This document shows positions 55,487 to 64,000 of a stretch of DNA of 64,000 nucleotides, piece after piece (position 1 is the first letter of the stretch; every line of letters begins with the position of its first letter). The notes beneath the pieces were generated by a model, which ran no database searches, was not told where the DNA came from, and worked only from the letters and a program-made list of their open reading frames with translations. The DNA is from CAVYWD01 sp963772225 (GTDB lineage Bacteria > Myxococcota > Myxococcia > Myxococcales > UBA5297). The translations under genes were made by a program, and so were the position numbers. Location of the stretch: the NCBI GenBank assembly GCA_963772225.1, contig CAVYWD010000005.1, forward strand, positions 62,001 to 126,000, written 5' to 3'.

Positions 55487-56276
55487 GGCTGGATGAACCC
55501 CGAGGAGGCAGCGAGTGGCAAAAGAATTTCGCGCGGGGCTCTTGTTGCCGTGGTTGAAAGGGGAGCGCGCCGCGCAGCCATTGTGCTCCAGAAGCCGACT
55601 GGCCGCTGGTTGCACTTCGCGGTCGCGTGGGGCCTGGGCTTCAGGCCGAAACCCGGACTCGATAGGCCTGGGAGCAGCTTTCCCGAGGATGGCTCGGGAG
55701 GTGGCGCCGTGGTTCTGAGTAAGAGTCGACCGCCGTCAGGCTATCTCGGCGTCTTCCGGAACCTGCCCGCCGAGAATGGGTGCTCTGCGCTGCAGTTCCC
55801 AAGCGTTATCCCCTTGGGGCTCAGCTCCTTGACATCGTACTCGCAGCGTACGGAGGAAGACTCTTTCCCGTTCGAATCTGATTGATTCACGGCGTGCTCG
55901 TGGCGAACCTGTTCGCTGGTACCGCTCTGTTCGTGAGCGCGCTGGCGCCGCGCGCGCTGCTGGTTGGCGCCGAAGCATTTGCGCTCACGTTCGCCGGCGC
56001 AGTCCTCGTGGGCTGCAGCCAATCGATCTGGCAGCGCAAGGTGCCGCTCGGCGTGCAGGGGCAGCTGCGGACTTCGAGGGCGGCCGGGTTGATTCCGGGG
56101 CGCCAAGGACAATGAGCGGCCTTCTCGCCTGAGGCTCATTGCTCCGGCCGCCTTGCACTGAACGAGACTGATGCACTCCGTGGCGCCCGGCTGCGCGAGC
56201 AAGTGCCAAACAGGTCTTCCAAGTGAGCCCCTGTCTGCGCCGCAGACGCCGTCTCGCGTCGATGGCCTAGCACCGC
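55487..56276. other. 790-bp intergenic stretch with a gene relic
   Basis: It contains the upstream region of the sigma-factor operon and, at 55882-56090, a fragment of a transporter gene described separately. No intact gene was seen in the remainder, which is of lower GC than neighbouring coding regions. Confidence 0.55.
55882..56090 (+). pseudogene. Fragment of a MFS exporter gene
   Basis: The frame reads HGVLVANLFAGTALFVSALA and then CSQSIWQRKVPLGVQGQ, which resembles the part of EntS-like MFS exporters linked to NRPS clusters, where a 'SQAIWQ-K-V-x-x-x-V/L-Q-G-R' segment follows a membrane helix. The frame lacks both ends of such a protein (~400 residues), so it is a relic. The call is from motif memory. 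Confidence 0.4.
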
Positions 56277-56667
56277 CTAACACGAAAGTAAGTACCCGCG
56301 CTTCGGATACCCGATGGTCCGCACCCGCACCACATGCGTCGTCCGCGTCGGCAGCCTCTCCGCCCTCCAATCCCTCGGCACGTAGAGGAGCCCCGGTGCA
56401 TCGCCATCGCTGAACACGAAAGTCTTCCCATCCGCGCTCTTCTTCGTGCAGCCGACATCGACCACCAAGTGCGTGTCGATCTCCTTCGCGTCCTTGGTTC
56501 CCCAATTGAAGAACGCCAGGTCCTCCCGCGTCATCCCGGCGCCCTTGGCGATGCTCTCCAGCGTCTCGCCCTCGCGCACGCGGTGCTCCTCCACCGCCAC
56601 CAGGTGCTTCACCTTGGACGCCGCGCGCTTCTCCTCGTCGGTCGCCTCGCGGATCTCCTCGGGCTTC

Positions 56668-56679
56668 CCCCAGCCGCAC
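56668..56679. repeat. Target-site duplication, left
   Basis: CCCCAGCCGCAC, a perfect copy of 58208-58219, directly abutting the left end of the IS element. Twelve bases is within the 9-13 bp range made by IS4-family elements. Confidence 0.9.
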
Positions 56680-58207
56680 CAGCCCTTTCAAGGTGCGTTC
56701 TTTCTCTTTGTTTTCCGCAGTGCTAGCAAGCGAGCAGTGGAAACATGAGGGTGTCTTCGGTTGAAGGTTCTCGGTTGCCGCGGCTTCTTTGGACCACGTG
56801 GATGTCGACGGAACTTCAGCAAGTCAACTTCTCCAGCGAGGTCGACAAGCACCTTGGCGACCTCGCTGGTTGGGGCTGCCTGGAATACTCGCCACGCTTT
56901 GGGCGGGATCGCGATCTCCATGCCTCGCCGGGTGCCGGCGATTTCGTCGGCCAGGTAATAGGCCGATACCTCTTCTTGGATCTTTTCGGCTCCGTGCTCG
57001 GCGCGCAAGGCGGCCTTGATGACCGAGAGAACGTTGTAGGCGACCAAGGCCACACAGAACGCGAAGAGCGCTGCCTTCGGATAGCCCAACGTATTGAGCT
57101 CGCCTTCCAGGGTTGCCTCCAGCTCCTGAAATGCCAACTCGATGCCCCACCGCTTTCGGTAGACAGCGCCGACGGTTGTGCCGAGAGTATCTGGTGGGAG
57201 ATTCGTCAGGATGTGAAGTTCCCGGTCGCCATCACGCGTCGCCTTCTGAAGCTTCAGGGTAATACGGCGGGCGAGGAGCGAGTTCCCGGTGTCATCCCTC
57301 AGCTTCACCTCCTGTTCCCAAACCTCGGCGCCGTCGATGGTGCCGCAGCGACGAAGACGGCTGATCGGTTTCCACGGCACATTGATGCGGTGGTGCCTGA
57401 CGATGAAGAGCCCCTCTCGACGGGCGATGCCGAAGAGCAGGGCGCAGGTGCAGAAGTTGCGGTCAGCGATCCACACGTCCCTCGGCGCGACCTTCGCCAA
57501 CACCGCTTCAGTGAGCGAGCGCTCCTGGGCGTGGCCATCCTCGCAAGGGATCACATCGGTTACTTGCAGGAGGCGCGGATCCAGCACGACCAATGCAAAC
57601 CCTGGCAGCGGGCCCGCTGCGGTCTTGCGCAGCTCGGAAATCCGATGCTCCGTGGCCGCCAGGTGATTCCCGTCGAGGATCCGAGCTCGATACCCTGGAA
57701 GGAGTTCCGGAAGCGATGCCTTCATGCTTTCGATCAACGGAACAGTGCGACCGGCGACGTGCTTGACCAATGCCGCACCGACCCCCGGCTCGATTCCGTC
57801 GACCTTGTTGTACAGCGACTGTACCGAGACCTCAATTCGGCGCCGATTGGCTTGATAGGCGGCGTGAAGCGACGGCCGGATGCGGTGAACCACGAGGCTC
57901 ATCAAGTCGACGACTGTGGAGAACAGCAGCGTCCGCGTGTATTGCGTTTCAGCGCTCGCGCCAAACACGGCATCAACATCTTCGGAGCGCAGCGCATGCT
58001 CGAGTGTCCCACGCGCCATCACGCTAATCGGGCTCTGTTCAATGAACGGAGCGAACACCTTGCCAAGAATCATGCGTTGGCCTTTCGACGGGCGCCCCGG
58101 TTTGGACGCGCCCAGGAGAGGCCAGATCCATGGCAGATTCTCAGGACCCGCACAATAGAGTCGAAATCCCGCAGCAACACCAACTACTTACGACCTTTAA
58201 AGGGCTG
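56680..58207 (-). mobile_element. IS4-family insertion sequence, 1,528 bp
   Basis: The ends are CAGCCCTTTCAAGGT (left) and, read inward from the right, CAGCCCTTTAAAGGT: 14 of 15 bases match. It carries one transposase gene that fills nearly the whole element, and its stop codon lies inside the left inverted repeat. The perfect target duplication and intact transposase suggest a recent, possibly active insertion. It interrupts the LysM gene. Confidence 0.93.
56688..58073 (-). CDS. IS4-family transposase
   Basis: 461 residues. A DDE transposase of the IS4 type, with the first Asp in RARILDGNHLAATEHR, the second in VWIADRNFCTCALLFG and the family signature YRKRWGIELAFQELEA, which is the Y-(2)-R-(3)-E-(6)-K-like region containing the catalytic Glu. 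The frame is complete from start to stop. The N-terminal FAPFIEQSPISVMARGTLEHAL and the C-terminal basic tail are typical of large IS4 members. Confidence 0.92.
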   Translation of the reverse strand: MILGKVFAPFIEQSPISVMARGTLEHALRSEDVDAVFGASAETQYTRTLLFSTVVDLMSLVVHRIRPSLHAAYQANRRRIEVSVQSLYNKVDGIEPGVGAALVKHVAGRTVPLIESMKASLPELLPGYRARILDGNHLAATEHRISELRKTAAGPLPGFALVVLDPRLLQVTDVIPCEDGHAQERSLTEAVLAKVAPRDVWIADRNFCTCALLFGIARREGLFIVRHHRINVPWKPISRLRRCGTIDGAEVWEQEVKLRDDTGNSLLARRITLKLQKATRDGDRELHILTNLPPDTLGTTVGAVYRKRWGIELAFQELEATLEGELNTLGYPKAALFAFCVALVAYNVLSVIKAALRAEHGAEKIQEEVSAYYLADEIAGTRRGMEIAIPPKAWRVFQAAPTSEVAKVLVDLAGEVDLLKFRRHPRGPKKPRQPRTFNRRHPHVSTARLLALRKTKRKNAP

Positions 58208-58219
58208 CCCCAGCCGCAC
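58208..58219. repeat. Target-site duplication, right
   Basis: The second copy of CCCCAGCCGCAC, immediately after the right end of the IS element. The undisturbed version of this site is visible in the LysM pseudogene at about 51720. Confidence 0.9.
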
Positions 58220-58962
58220 TCCACGACCGAGGCCTCGAGCTTCGCGCCGTTCCAGGCAGACGCGACCGCGTAGGATCCGGGCTCCAGGCCGTTCAGCCGG
58301 ATGAGCCCCTGCGAATTCGTGGTGGCCTTGCTCGGGGCGTCGTCGGACCCCGTGACCTGAAGTCCGAGGCGCGCGACGCCCGAGCCGTCGTGCTCGAACA
58401 CCACCTGCAGCTCGAAGTATTTGGCCGGCGGCGCATAGCTCGGCCCCGGCGGCGGCGGGTCGACCAGCGCCGGAGGCGTGTGCGGCCGCTGCGTGACGCG
58501 GTACGCCTTCACCTGGCCGGACGCGAGGGCCCCGGCCAGCAGCTCAGCGAGCCGGCCGTCGTCGCAGCGCGAAGGGTCGTGCCGGACGCCCAGGCCCACC
58601 TCTCTCTCCGCGAAGGTCCGGAGCTGGCGGGAGTGCCCCGGGTCAATCAGGAGCCCGCGGACGAGGCGGAGCGCTTCGTCGGGCTTCGCCCAGAAATCCA
58701 GCTCCTCGACCTCGTCGCCGAAGAACGACACCTTCTGGGCCGCCTGCCGAGCGCCGACGCTCGCGATGGAGACGAGCTCGATTCGCGTGCGAAAGCTCAG
58801 GTGGAACGTGGTCCAAGCGGTCATGTCCCCTCCTACGCCGTGGTGCCCCGCGCGCGAGGCGGGCCCCCTCTGGCGCGGCGCGCCGAGTGTAGCAACGTTT
58901 CCAAGGGCCAGGGTCAACCCGAGCGAAACAGGCCGCCGAAAGCGCGGGCCGTCGCGCCGGAA

Positions 58963-60078
58963 TCACCGCAATCCGTCGGCGATCCGGCCCAGGAGCTCGT
59001 AGAACTCGTCGTCTCCGAACCCGGCGCCGCTGTGGAGCAGGCCCGACTCGAGCACCGCGCCTTCGACGAGCGCGTCCTCAAGGTCGTAATGCCCCAGGAG
59101 GTCCAGGTGGTCGGCGACCACGAACGCGCCGAATTGCGACTGGTCCCGCGGGTCCCAAAGCTGCCGCGCGCTGTTGACCACGCCATCGCTCAGGCGCGCG
59201 TCGATGGAGCGCGGCAGCGCGCTCACCGCGCTTCGGATTATCGCGCCGGGGCGGACCATCCACTCGGCGAGCGAGCGCGCCGCCGCGTCCATGGGCCCGA
59301 CGGCGAGGGTTCTCTCGTCCGCGGTGAGGGCGCAGAGCTCGCGATAGAAAGCCTCGCTCGGCCGCCCGGTCGGCCTGGGCTCAGCCCCGGCGACGAAGCA
59401 GGTGACCCGGACGCCCGGCGTGAGGGCCGCCCTGCGACGCACCTCTTCCATCCGCTCGGGTCGCAGGTCCTCGATGAGCCGCCGGTTCCGAGCCACCTGC
59501 GCGACGAATCGCAAGAGGTCGAAAGGGTGGGCGGTCGCGAGGCCGGCGGCCTCCGGCATTCCGCGTATGCTTCCGAGGAGCCGCGCCGCGGTCGGCGCTT
59601 GCGAGAGCGCCGCCATGGGGTCGGCGAGTGGGTCCTCCAGCGCCATCGCCAGCGGGCTCGCCGCGAGGCCGGTGCCGTGGTGGGGCGCGGCGAGCGTCGT
59701 CACCGAGGCGAGCTTGTCGCGGAAGGTCGCGTCTTCGCGCTCCCACGGCTCGCCCGACAGACGCGCTCGGCAGGCGAGGAGCACCGCGTCCACGCCGCCG
59801 CTGCTGTGGCCCACCAGGTGAAGCCGCTCGACGCCGCGCAGGCGCTCGCCCAAAAGCCTTCGCAGATAGGCGCCGAGGTGGCGCTGGCGCTTTTCCAGCC
59901 CGCTCGTCGGCGGCGCCGCGCAGGGGATGACCGGGACCTTCGTGCCGCGCCGCTCCTCGAGCGCCGCCCGCAGCCCGGCGATCATTCGCGGGTCGAAGTA
60001 ATAGAGGGTGCCGAACCGGGCGAAACCCAGAAATCCGGGCACCAATACAACGACCTCTCGATACTCCGGCGCGGCCAT
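58963..60078 (-). CDS. Lipase-like alpha/beta hydrolase
   Basis: 371 residues. The oxyanion strand VVVLVPGFLGFARFG and the nucleophile elbow GHSSGG (Ser92) identify an alpha/beta hydrolase related to triacylglycerol lipases and PGAP1-like esterases. A later acid is probably in the VVADHLDLLGHYD region, which also offers the catalytic His. No signal peptide is present, so it is either cytoplasmic or exported by a secretion system. It precedes the LysM gene on the same strand; lipase plus LysM/Ig adaptor recalls effector modules, but that is inference. Confidence 0.8.
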   Translation of the reverse strand: MAAPEYREVVVLVPGFLGFARFGTLYYFDPRMIAGLRAALEERRGTKVPVIPCAAPPTSGLEKRQRHLGAYLRRLLGERLRGVERLHLVGHSSGGVDAVLLACRARLSGEPWEREDATFRDKLASVTTLAAPHHGTGLAASPLAMALEDPLADPMAALSQAPTAARLLGSIRGMPEAAGLATAHPFDLLRFVAQVARNRRLIEDLRPERMEEVRRRAALTPGVRVTCFVAGAEPRPTGRPSEAFYRELCALTADERTLAVGPMDAAARSLAEWMVRPGAIIRSAVSALPRSIDARLSDGVVNSARQLWDPRDQSQFGAFVVADHLDLLGHYDLEDALVEGAVLESGLLHSGAGFGDDEFYELLGRIADGLR

Positions 60079-60322
60079 GGCGCGGCCTTTCGCAGGGTGG
60101 AAGCTTCCGGGTCATGCCCGAAGGCCGCGGCGCGCGCAGCGGTTTCGCGAGGCTCTCGCTCGCTTTGTGGTCGCCGCGACGCTTTCGGCGAGGCGCCCGG
60201 CTCGCTGTAGCGCTCTCATGCACACCTTTGGCATTCAAATAACGCCCGTATAGGCGGTCGCTTCTCCGGATAGGCCCATCCGAGCCAGCTGCGCAGATGA
60301 GGAATGCGGTTTCATACGCCAC

Positions 60323-60354
60323 CATCCTCGACGGCGTTGGCCACGCCGAGGATG
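60323..60354 (-). terminator. Hairpin downstream of the DUF2079 gene, possible terminator
   Basis: CATCCTCG and CGAGGATG pair perfectly (8 bp), and inside them GGCGT pairs with ACGCC around TGGCC. The hairpin begins 12 bases after the stop codon of the DUF2079 gene. No T-run follows on the minus strand, so it is not a canonical rho-independent terminator, but the stem is unusually strong. Confidence 0.45.
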
Positions 60355-60365
60355 CGCCAAGGCAT

Positions 60366-61988
60366 TCAGCGGCCGTCGCGAGGCGGGCGCATCCAAATCC
60401 GGAAGCCGTCCACCTCCGCCGCGAGCGCGAACCCGCGGCTCGGCAAAGAGGCGAGGGCGGCTTCGCGCTCCTCGGCGCTGGAGTGCCAGCGGTGGTCTCC
60501 GACCGACTCGTCCACCGCGACGACGTCGGCGCGGTCCAGGCCCTCAGGGAAGTGGAACAGGCCGAACCGGTGCGCGGCGTGCGTCGCGCTCGCCGAGTCC
60601 GCCGACACGGCGGCCTGGGGCGGCAGCTCGGAGAGGAGCTTCGCCATGGCCGCGTGGCGAGGCGTCACCGGCGTGCGCCAGAGCCGCGAAAGCTCTGGCC
60701 GGCCCGCCTGCGCGAGCGCGCACAGCCCCATCGCGAGCCCCAGCAGGCGCCGCCGGGACGGCCAGCGGCGCGCGATGGCGCCGGCGCCCGCCGCGCTCGC
60801 CGCCGCGATGAAAGCCATGGTCTCGGCGTGGTACTGGAAGCTGGTGTTGTGCATCGGCGGGTAGTCGGCCATGGCGTTGACGAGCCAGTTGGGCAGGGAC
60901 GCCGCCAGCGCCGCGGGCGCGCCGAGCCCCGCGAAGCCGTAGGGGAGCAACTGGCGCAGCAGGCCCTCGAGCTTGACGGTGGGCCAGACCAGCCGCTCGA
61001 GCACCTCCCAGGGGCGAAGCAGCGGCGCGAGCAGCACCTGCGAGAGGCCGGAGCCGAGCGCCGCGTACCTTCCGGTATAGGCCGTGGCGCGCCCCGCGAA
61101 GTGGGGCATGAGGACCCCGACGTCGACGGCGAAGACCACCGCGCCGGCCAGGGCCAGGGCCGCCGCCGGCCGAAAGGCGCGCAGCGCGAGACCCGCGTAG
61201 AGGCCAAGCCCGACGAGCGCCAGGGCGCTCGACTCCTTGCACGAGGCGACGAGCGCGGCCAAGGCGGCGAGGGCGGCCCATCGCTTCTCGTGGAGGGCCC
61301 AAACGGCGCCGAGCAGCGCCGGGGCGGCGAGGGACTCGGGGTGAAAGTCGTAGAGCGCGAGGTTTCGCACCGGGGCGGCCGCGAGCCAGGCCAGCGGGAA
61401 GAGCGCCGCCAGTGCGCCGCCGCCCAGGGACTTTCGCGCCAGGGCGAAGAGCGGGAAGGCGCCCAGCGCGAGCGCCGCCGCTTGGGCCGCGACCAGCGCG
61501 CGCGGATCCGGCGCGACCCAATAGAGCGGCGCGAACAGCGCCAGCGCCGGGGAGAAATGGTCGCCGAGCAGCGCGATGTCGCCCTTGAGCGACGAGAAGA
61601 GGAATCGGCCGTGGGTCGTCGCCCAGATGGCCTGGTCGAAGATGGCGAGGTCGTAGGCCCGAGCCTGGAAGGCGTCGTAGCGCCGGGCGGCGGCCGCGCC
61701 GACCAGGGCGGTAAAGCCCAGGGCGAACAGCGCCAGCGCGCGCGCGTCGAGGCGCCGGAGCAGCCGCGCGGCCGCGCCCAGGGGCCAGACCTCGTCTGCC
61801 GAAATGCCCGCGCGCGACGCGAGCGCCAGCGCCGCAGCCAAAAGGACCGCGAGCAGCCCCGACTCGTGCGCCGGCGGCTCCGGGAGTCCGAGCGGGGCCC
61901 AAAGCCCGGCCGCGCAGGCGAGCGCCGCCGCGGTCAGGGCAAAGAGTGCTCCACGCAAGAGGGCGCGCGGGCCCGGGCGGAGTTCCAT
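60366..61988 (-). CDS. DUF2079 multi-pass membrane protein
   Basis: 540 residues from the ATG at 61986-61988. An in-frame TTG at 62027 would add 13 residues, but its upstream sequence is no better. It has about 10-12 hydrophobic segments and the family hallmark YDLAIFDQAIWATTHGRFLFSSL near residue 125, where a conserved Asp/Gln follows the first helices, as in GT-C-type glycosyltransferases. DUF2079 proteins are thought to transfer sugars from lipid carriers in the membrane, though none is well characterised. The C-terminal ~120 residues are soluble. It may form a unit with the EamA gene 52 bp upstream. Confidence 0.85.
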   Translation of the reverse strand: MELRPGPRALLRGALFALTAAALACAAGLWAPLGLPEPPAHESGLLAVLLAAALALASRAGISADEVWPLGAAARLLRRLDARALALFALGFTALVGAAAARRYDAFQARAYDLAIFDQAIWATTHGRFLFSSLKGDIALLGDHFSPALALFAPLYWVAPDPRALVAAQAAALALGAFPLFALARKSLGGGALAALFPLAWLAAAPVRNLALYDFHPESLAAPALLGAVWALHEKRWAALAALAALVASCKESSALALVGLGLYAGLALRAFRPAAALALAGAVVFAVDVGVLMPHFAGRATAYTGRYAALGSGLSQVLLAPLLRPWEVLERLVWPTVKLEGLLRQLLPYGFAGLGAPAALAASLPNWLVNAMADYPPMHNTSFQYHAETMAFIAAASAAGAGAIARRWPSRRRLLGLAMGLCALAQAGRPELSRLWRTPVTPRHAAMAKLLSELPPQAAVSADSASATHAAHRFGLFHFPEGLDRADVVAVDESVGDHRWHSSAEEREAALASLPSRGFALAAEVDGFRIWMRPPRDGR

Positions 61989-62040
61989 GAGGGCGGCGAG
62001 GTTAGGGGGCGCCTCCTTTTTGCGCAAGCGAACGGCCTGG

Positions 62041-62880
62041 TCATTCGAGGTCGGCGCGCCGAGCTGGGCCCAGCGCCGGAGCGGCGGTTTGCCAGACCGT
62101 CGCGGCGAGGACGACGGCGCCGCCGACGAGCGCCCAGGGCCCCGGCCGCTCGCCAGTGAAGGCGAAGGTCCAGACCGGGTTCAGGACCGGCTCGAGCAGC
62201 ACGAGGAGCGACGCCTCCAGGGCCTTGGTGCGCGCGATGCCGCGGGCGAACAAGAGGTACGCGACGCCCAGCTGGAAGACGCCCAGGTAGGCGACGAAGG
62301 CGAGGTCGCCGGCGCTCGGCGCGGGCCCGCGGCCCCACATCGGCGCGGCGACCGCCGCCGCGAGGAGGTTGCCGAAGACCAGCGCCGCCGGGGCGTCCTC
62401 GCGCGCGCCGCGCAGGCCGGCGATGCACAGCGCGAAGGTGAGCCCGCTGCACAGGGCCAAAAGGTTCCCGGTGAGCTGCCCGGGCGAGAGCTGGTCGAGG
62501 AAGAAGAGCGAGAGCCCCGCGCCGTAGACGGGGATGGCGAAGAGCTCGCCGCGCGCCGCGCGCTCGCCGAGCAGGACGGGCGAGAGCAGCAGGACCCAGA
62601 GCGGCGCGCTGTCCTGAATGAAGATGGCGTTGGCCGAGGTGGTGAGCTTGTTCGCGAGGGAGAAGAGGACCACCGTGCCGGCGTAGCCGACCACCGCCAC
62701 CGCCATGCGGCGGCTCGGGCGGCGCCGGGCCTCGGGGAGCGCGAGCCACAGGAAGGCGCCGGCGACCAGCGAGCGGCCCCCCGCGATCTGCCAGGCCGAG
62801 AGGCTGCACAGCTTCATGGCCGCGCCCGCGGTCGACCAGAGCGCCGCGGCGCCGAGGAGGTAGAGCCGGCTTCGGAGCAT
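62041..62880 (-). CDS. EamA (DMT superfamily) transporter
   Basis: 279 residues from the ATG at 62878-62880, with ten predicted membrane helices in two repeats of five, the EamA pattern: first repeat from LYLLGAAALWSTAGAAMKL, second from LLALCSGLTFALCIAGL. Each repeat ends with a polar motif before its last helix (LLLSPVLLGERAARGE; LLVLLEPVLNPVWTF). These are drug/metabolite exporters with hard-to-predict substrates. It precedes the DUF2079 gene. Confidence 0.88.
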   Translation of the reverse strand: MLRSRLYLLGAAALWSTAGAAMKLCSLSAWQIAGGRSLVAGAFLWLALPEARRRPSRRMAVAVVGYAGTVVLFSLANKLTTSANAIFIQDSAPLWVLLLSPVLLGERAARGELFAIPVYGAGLSLFFLDQLSPGQLTGNLLALCSGLTFALCIAGLRGAREDAPAALVFGNLLAAAVAAPMWGRGPAPSAGDLAFVAYLGVFQLGVAYLLFARGIARTKALEASLLVLLEPVLNPVWTFAFTGERPGPWALVGGAVVLAATVWQTAAPALGPARRADLE

Positions 62881-62960
62881 GAGGCAGGGTAACAGAAGTG
62901 GCGCCCACCTCGCGCCCCGGGGCCCTTTGGTCAGGAGGCGGAGCTCGGAAAGGCCTGGAT

Positions 62961-63371
62961 TCAGCCTCGCTTCGTGCGCAGGGCTTTTAAATGGGTCACC
63001 GCTTTGCTCCGGGAAAAGGCTTTGTATTCTTTCGACTCCACCGCGAACAAGGCGAGCTTGCCCTGGGCGTTGCAATGAATGCCCCAGCCGTAGCGCTTGC
63101 CGAGCGCCGAGGCGCGCAGGCACGGCTGGCCCTTGGAGAAGAATGTCTTGCGCTCGGCGGTCCAGGCCGAGCGAGGGATGGACTGGCGCTTGGCGAATAC
63201 CTGGAAGAGAACGTCCGCCTGAGTGTACCGGTACGGGCCTCCGGAGATCATTTCGAATTGGAGGGCGGGGACCGACGGGCTCTCGGGTTTCGAGGCGGGC
63301 ACCTCGGCAGCCGAGGCCGGGCAATCCTCGGCCACCTCGATGAAGGTGTCGTAGTAGTTCATGTCCTTCAT
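62961..63371 (-). CDS. DUF6157 family protein
   Basis: 136 residues. It carries the conserved blocks of DUF6157: an N-terminal NYYDTFIEVAEDCPASAAEV, the block GGPYRYTQADVLFQVFAKR, and the strongly conserved TFFSKGQPCLRASALGKRYG followed by WGIHCNAQGKLALF. Small cytoplasmic proteins widely distributed in bacteria, with no known function. Apparently a single gene. Confidence 0.85.
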   Translation of the reverse strand: MKDMNYYDTFIEVAEDCPASAAEVPASKPESPSVPALQFEMISGGPYRYTQADVLFQVFAKRQSIPRSAWTAERKTFFSKGQPCLRASALGKRYGWGIHCNAQGKLALFAVESKEYKAFSRSKAVTHLKALRTKRG

Positions 63372-63560
63372 TCAAAACTCCCGCGGCGCCCGAAGCATCG
63401 GGTCCTCAGGTTCTCTATCCGGGTCGGCCGGGCGTCGCCAGCGACCGGGTGTGGCGTGAGCCACTCGGCCCCGCGGACGCCGGGGGTCTGCGGCCGCGCG
63501 TTCGCCAGGGGGTGCCCGTCTGTGTAGAGTCGACGGCACCCATCGCTCGGAGGACGAAAC

Positions 63561-64000
63561 GTGCTCACCGCCGTGGACATGAAGGTCGCGCTGGTCGCCT
63601 GTGGAGCCTCGCTCCTGCTGCTCGCCGGGTGCAGCGCCTCGAGCACGTCGACCGACGCCGGAGCATTGGCCTGCTACACCCTGCCCGGCTTCAGCGACTG
63701 CGCCCTGCGCTGTATCGCCGCCGACCTCGCGGTGATCGGCGCGTCAGGGCAATGCGCCGAGCGCGCCTGCGCCTGCGGTTTCGGCACCGTCGACCTCGCC
63801 TTCGGCTGCGGCACCGACGCCGACTGCCAGATGGTCGCCGCCGATTGCTGCGGATGCCAGGAGGGCGGCACCAGCGTGGCGGTGCTCACGGCAAACGCGA
63901 GCCAGTGGGTGTCGGACGTGAAGTCCAATTGCGGCGGGGGCGGGGCGAATGTCACCTTCTGCCCAACCGCCTATCTGTGCGGCCAGGCGAAGGCGCTCTG
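63561..64000 (+). CDS. Cys-rich lipoprotein, 3' end outside the window
   Basis: Starts at the GTG 63561, with GGAGGA six bases upstream (an in-frame ATG at 63579 lacks a site), and stays open to the end of the window. The signal sequence ends in a lipobox (LLLLAGC). The mature part seen so far has about 17 cysteines in 120 residues (for example RACACGFG, GCGTDADC and DCCGCQEGG), implying several disulfides. Similar Cys-rich lipoproteins with a 'GCxxDxDC' motif are frequent in myxobacterial cell surfaces; their functions are unknown. Confidence 0.8.
   Translation, partial: MLTAVDMKVALVACGASLLLLAGCSASSTSTDAGALACYTLPGFSDCALRCIAADLAVIGASGQCAERACACGFGTVDLAFGCGTDADCQMVAADCCGCQEGGTSVAVLTANASQWVSDVKSNCGGGGANVTFCPTAYLCGQAKAL

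Larger units (their letters stand above)
56277..58824 (-). pseudogene. LysM-domain protein gene (copy 2) split by an IS4-family element
   Basis: The gene starts at the ATG 58822-58824 and ends with TAG at 56277-56279. The IS at 56680-58207 sits in the middle. Removing the IS and one copy of the 12-bp target duplication leaves exactly 1,008 bp, a clean 335-residue frame, so the insertion is the only visible damage. The protein has an unknown N-terminal domain, an Ig-like region of the carboxypeptidase-regulatory type (GLIRLNGLEPGSYAV), a LysM domain (EHRVREGETLESIAKGAGM followed by LAFFNWGTKDAKEI) and a C-terminal basic tail. It has no signal peptide. The lipase-like gene lies 138 bp upstream on the same strand and may have been its partner. 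Confidence 0.85.

Overview
The window is high-GC DNA (roughly 65-70% by eye) from a bacterium of the phylum Myxococcota, most likely close to the Myxococcia/Cystobacterineae. The evidence is an almost textbook MglA/MglB pair, the gliding-motility genes gltD-gltE-gltF-gltG, a class of polysaccharide-export pair known from myxobacteria, large TPR, Ig-like and coiled-coil proteins, a sigma/anti-sigma/caspase-like operon and many lysine-poor, alanine-rich lipoproteins. No rRNA, tRNA or CRISPR array was recognised.

Layout. 0-6.4 kb: the end of a DUF4175-like protein, a TPR/PEGA metallopeptidase, a SEC-C protein with an overlapping lipoprotein, then recA and comM. 6.4-10.1 kb: a loosely packed accessory stretch with a 16-G tract, two small orphan genes and an unusual membrane ferredoxin fused to a PhnD-like binding domain. 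10.2-12.8 kb: a three-gene polysaccharide export unit (short OPX lipoprotein, outer-membrane beta-barrel, secreted coiled-coil protein). 13.0-30.6 kb: one long minus-strand motility region. mglB-mglA come first, then after a promoter-like site a secreted coiled-coil protein, a TPR/coiled-coil protein, gltD, gltE, gltF, gltG, an unnamed coiled-coil protein, a cyclic-nucleotide-binding protein and a 1,546-residue propeller/Ig-repeat protein. 31.0-38.3 kb: housekeeping genes (nth, def, glyS) around a 1,348-residue pseudo-receiver/coiled-coil/PATAN/J-domain protein. 38.3-44.7 kb: an Rpn-like gene between diverged direct repeats, a propeller lipoprotein and a MarR-controlled EmrAB-type efflux operon with a visible palindromic operator. 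44.9-52.4 kb: an orphan PAS histidine kinase, priA, a two-gene Septu anti-phage system (ptuA-ptuB) of lower GC, and beyond it a scar of a decayed second priA and a broken LysM gene. 52.5-55.5 kb: an ECF sigma factor, its zinc-finger anti-sigma factor and a caspase-like protein. 55.5-60.1 kb: a MFS relic, a second LysM gene split by an IS4-family element with a perfect 12-bp target duplication, and a lipase-like hydrolase. 60.3-64 kb: a DUF2079 membrane protein, an EamA transporter, a DUF6157 protein and the start of a Cys-rich lipoprotein.

How the parts fit. MglB is the GAP for MglA, and MglA-GTP activates the Agl-Glt gliding machine. Here the switch and the periplasmic core of the machine are neighbours. 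The propeller/Ig protein, the cNMP-binding protein and two unnamed coiled-coil/TPR proteins share that strand and are candidate new parts of the machine.

Quality note. Four otherwise intact minus-strand genes each carry one extra base, and each extra base falls in the same context, GAATC or GATTC followed by T on the given strand. A decayed priA relic shows a fifth case. This looks like systematic insertion error at a modified motif, so these genes are annotated as frameshifted in the sequence but probably intact in the organism.
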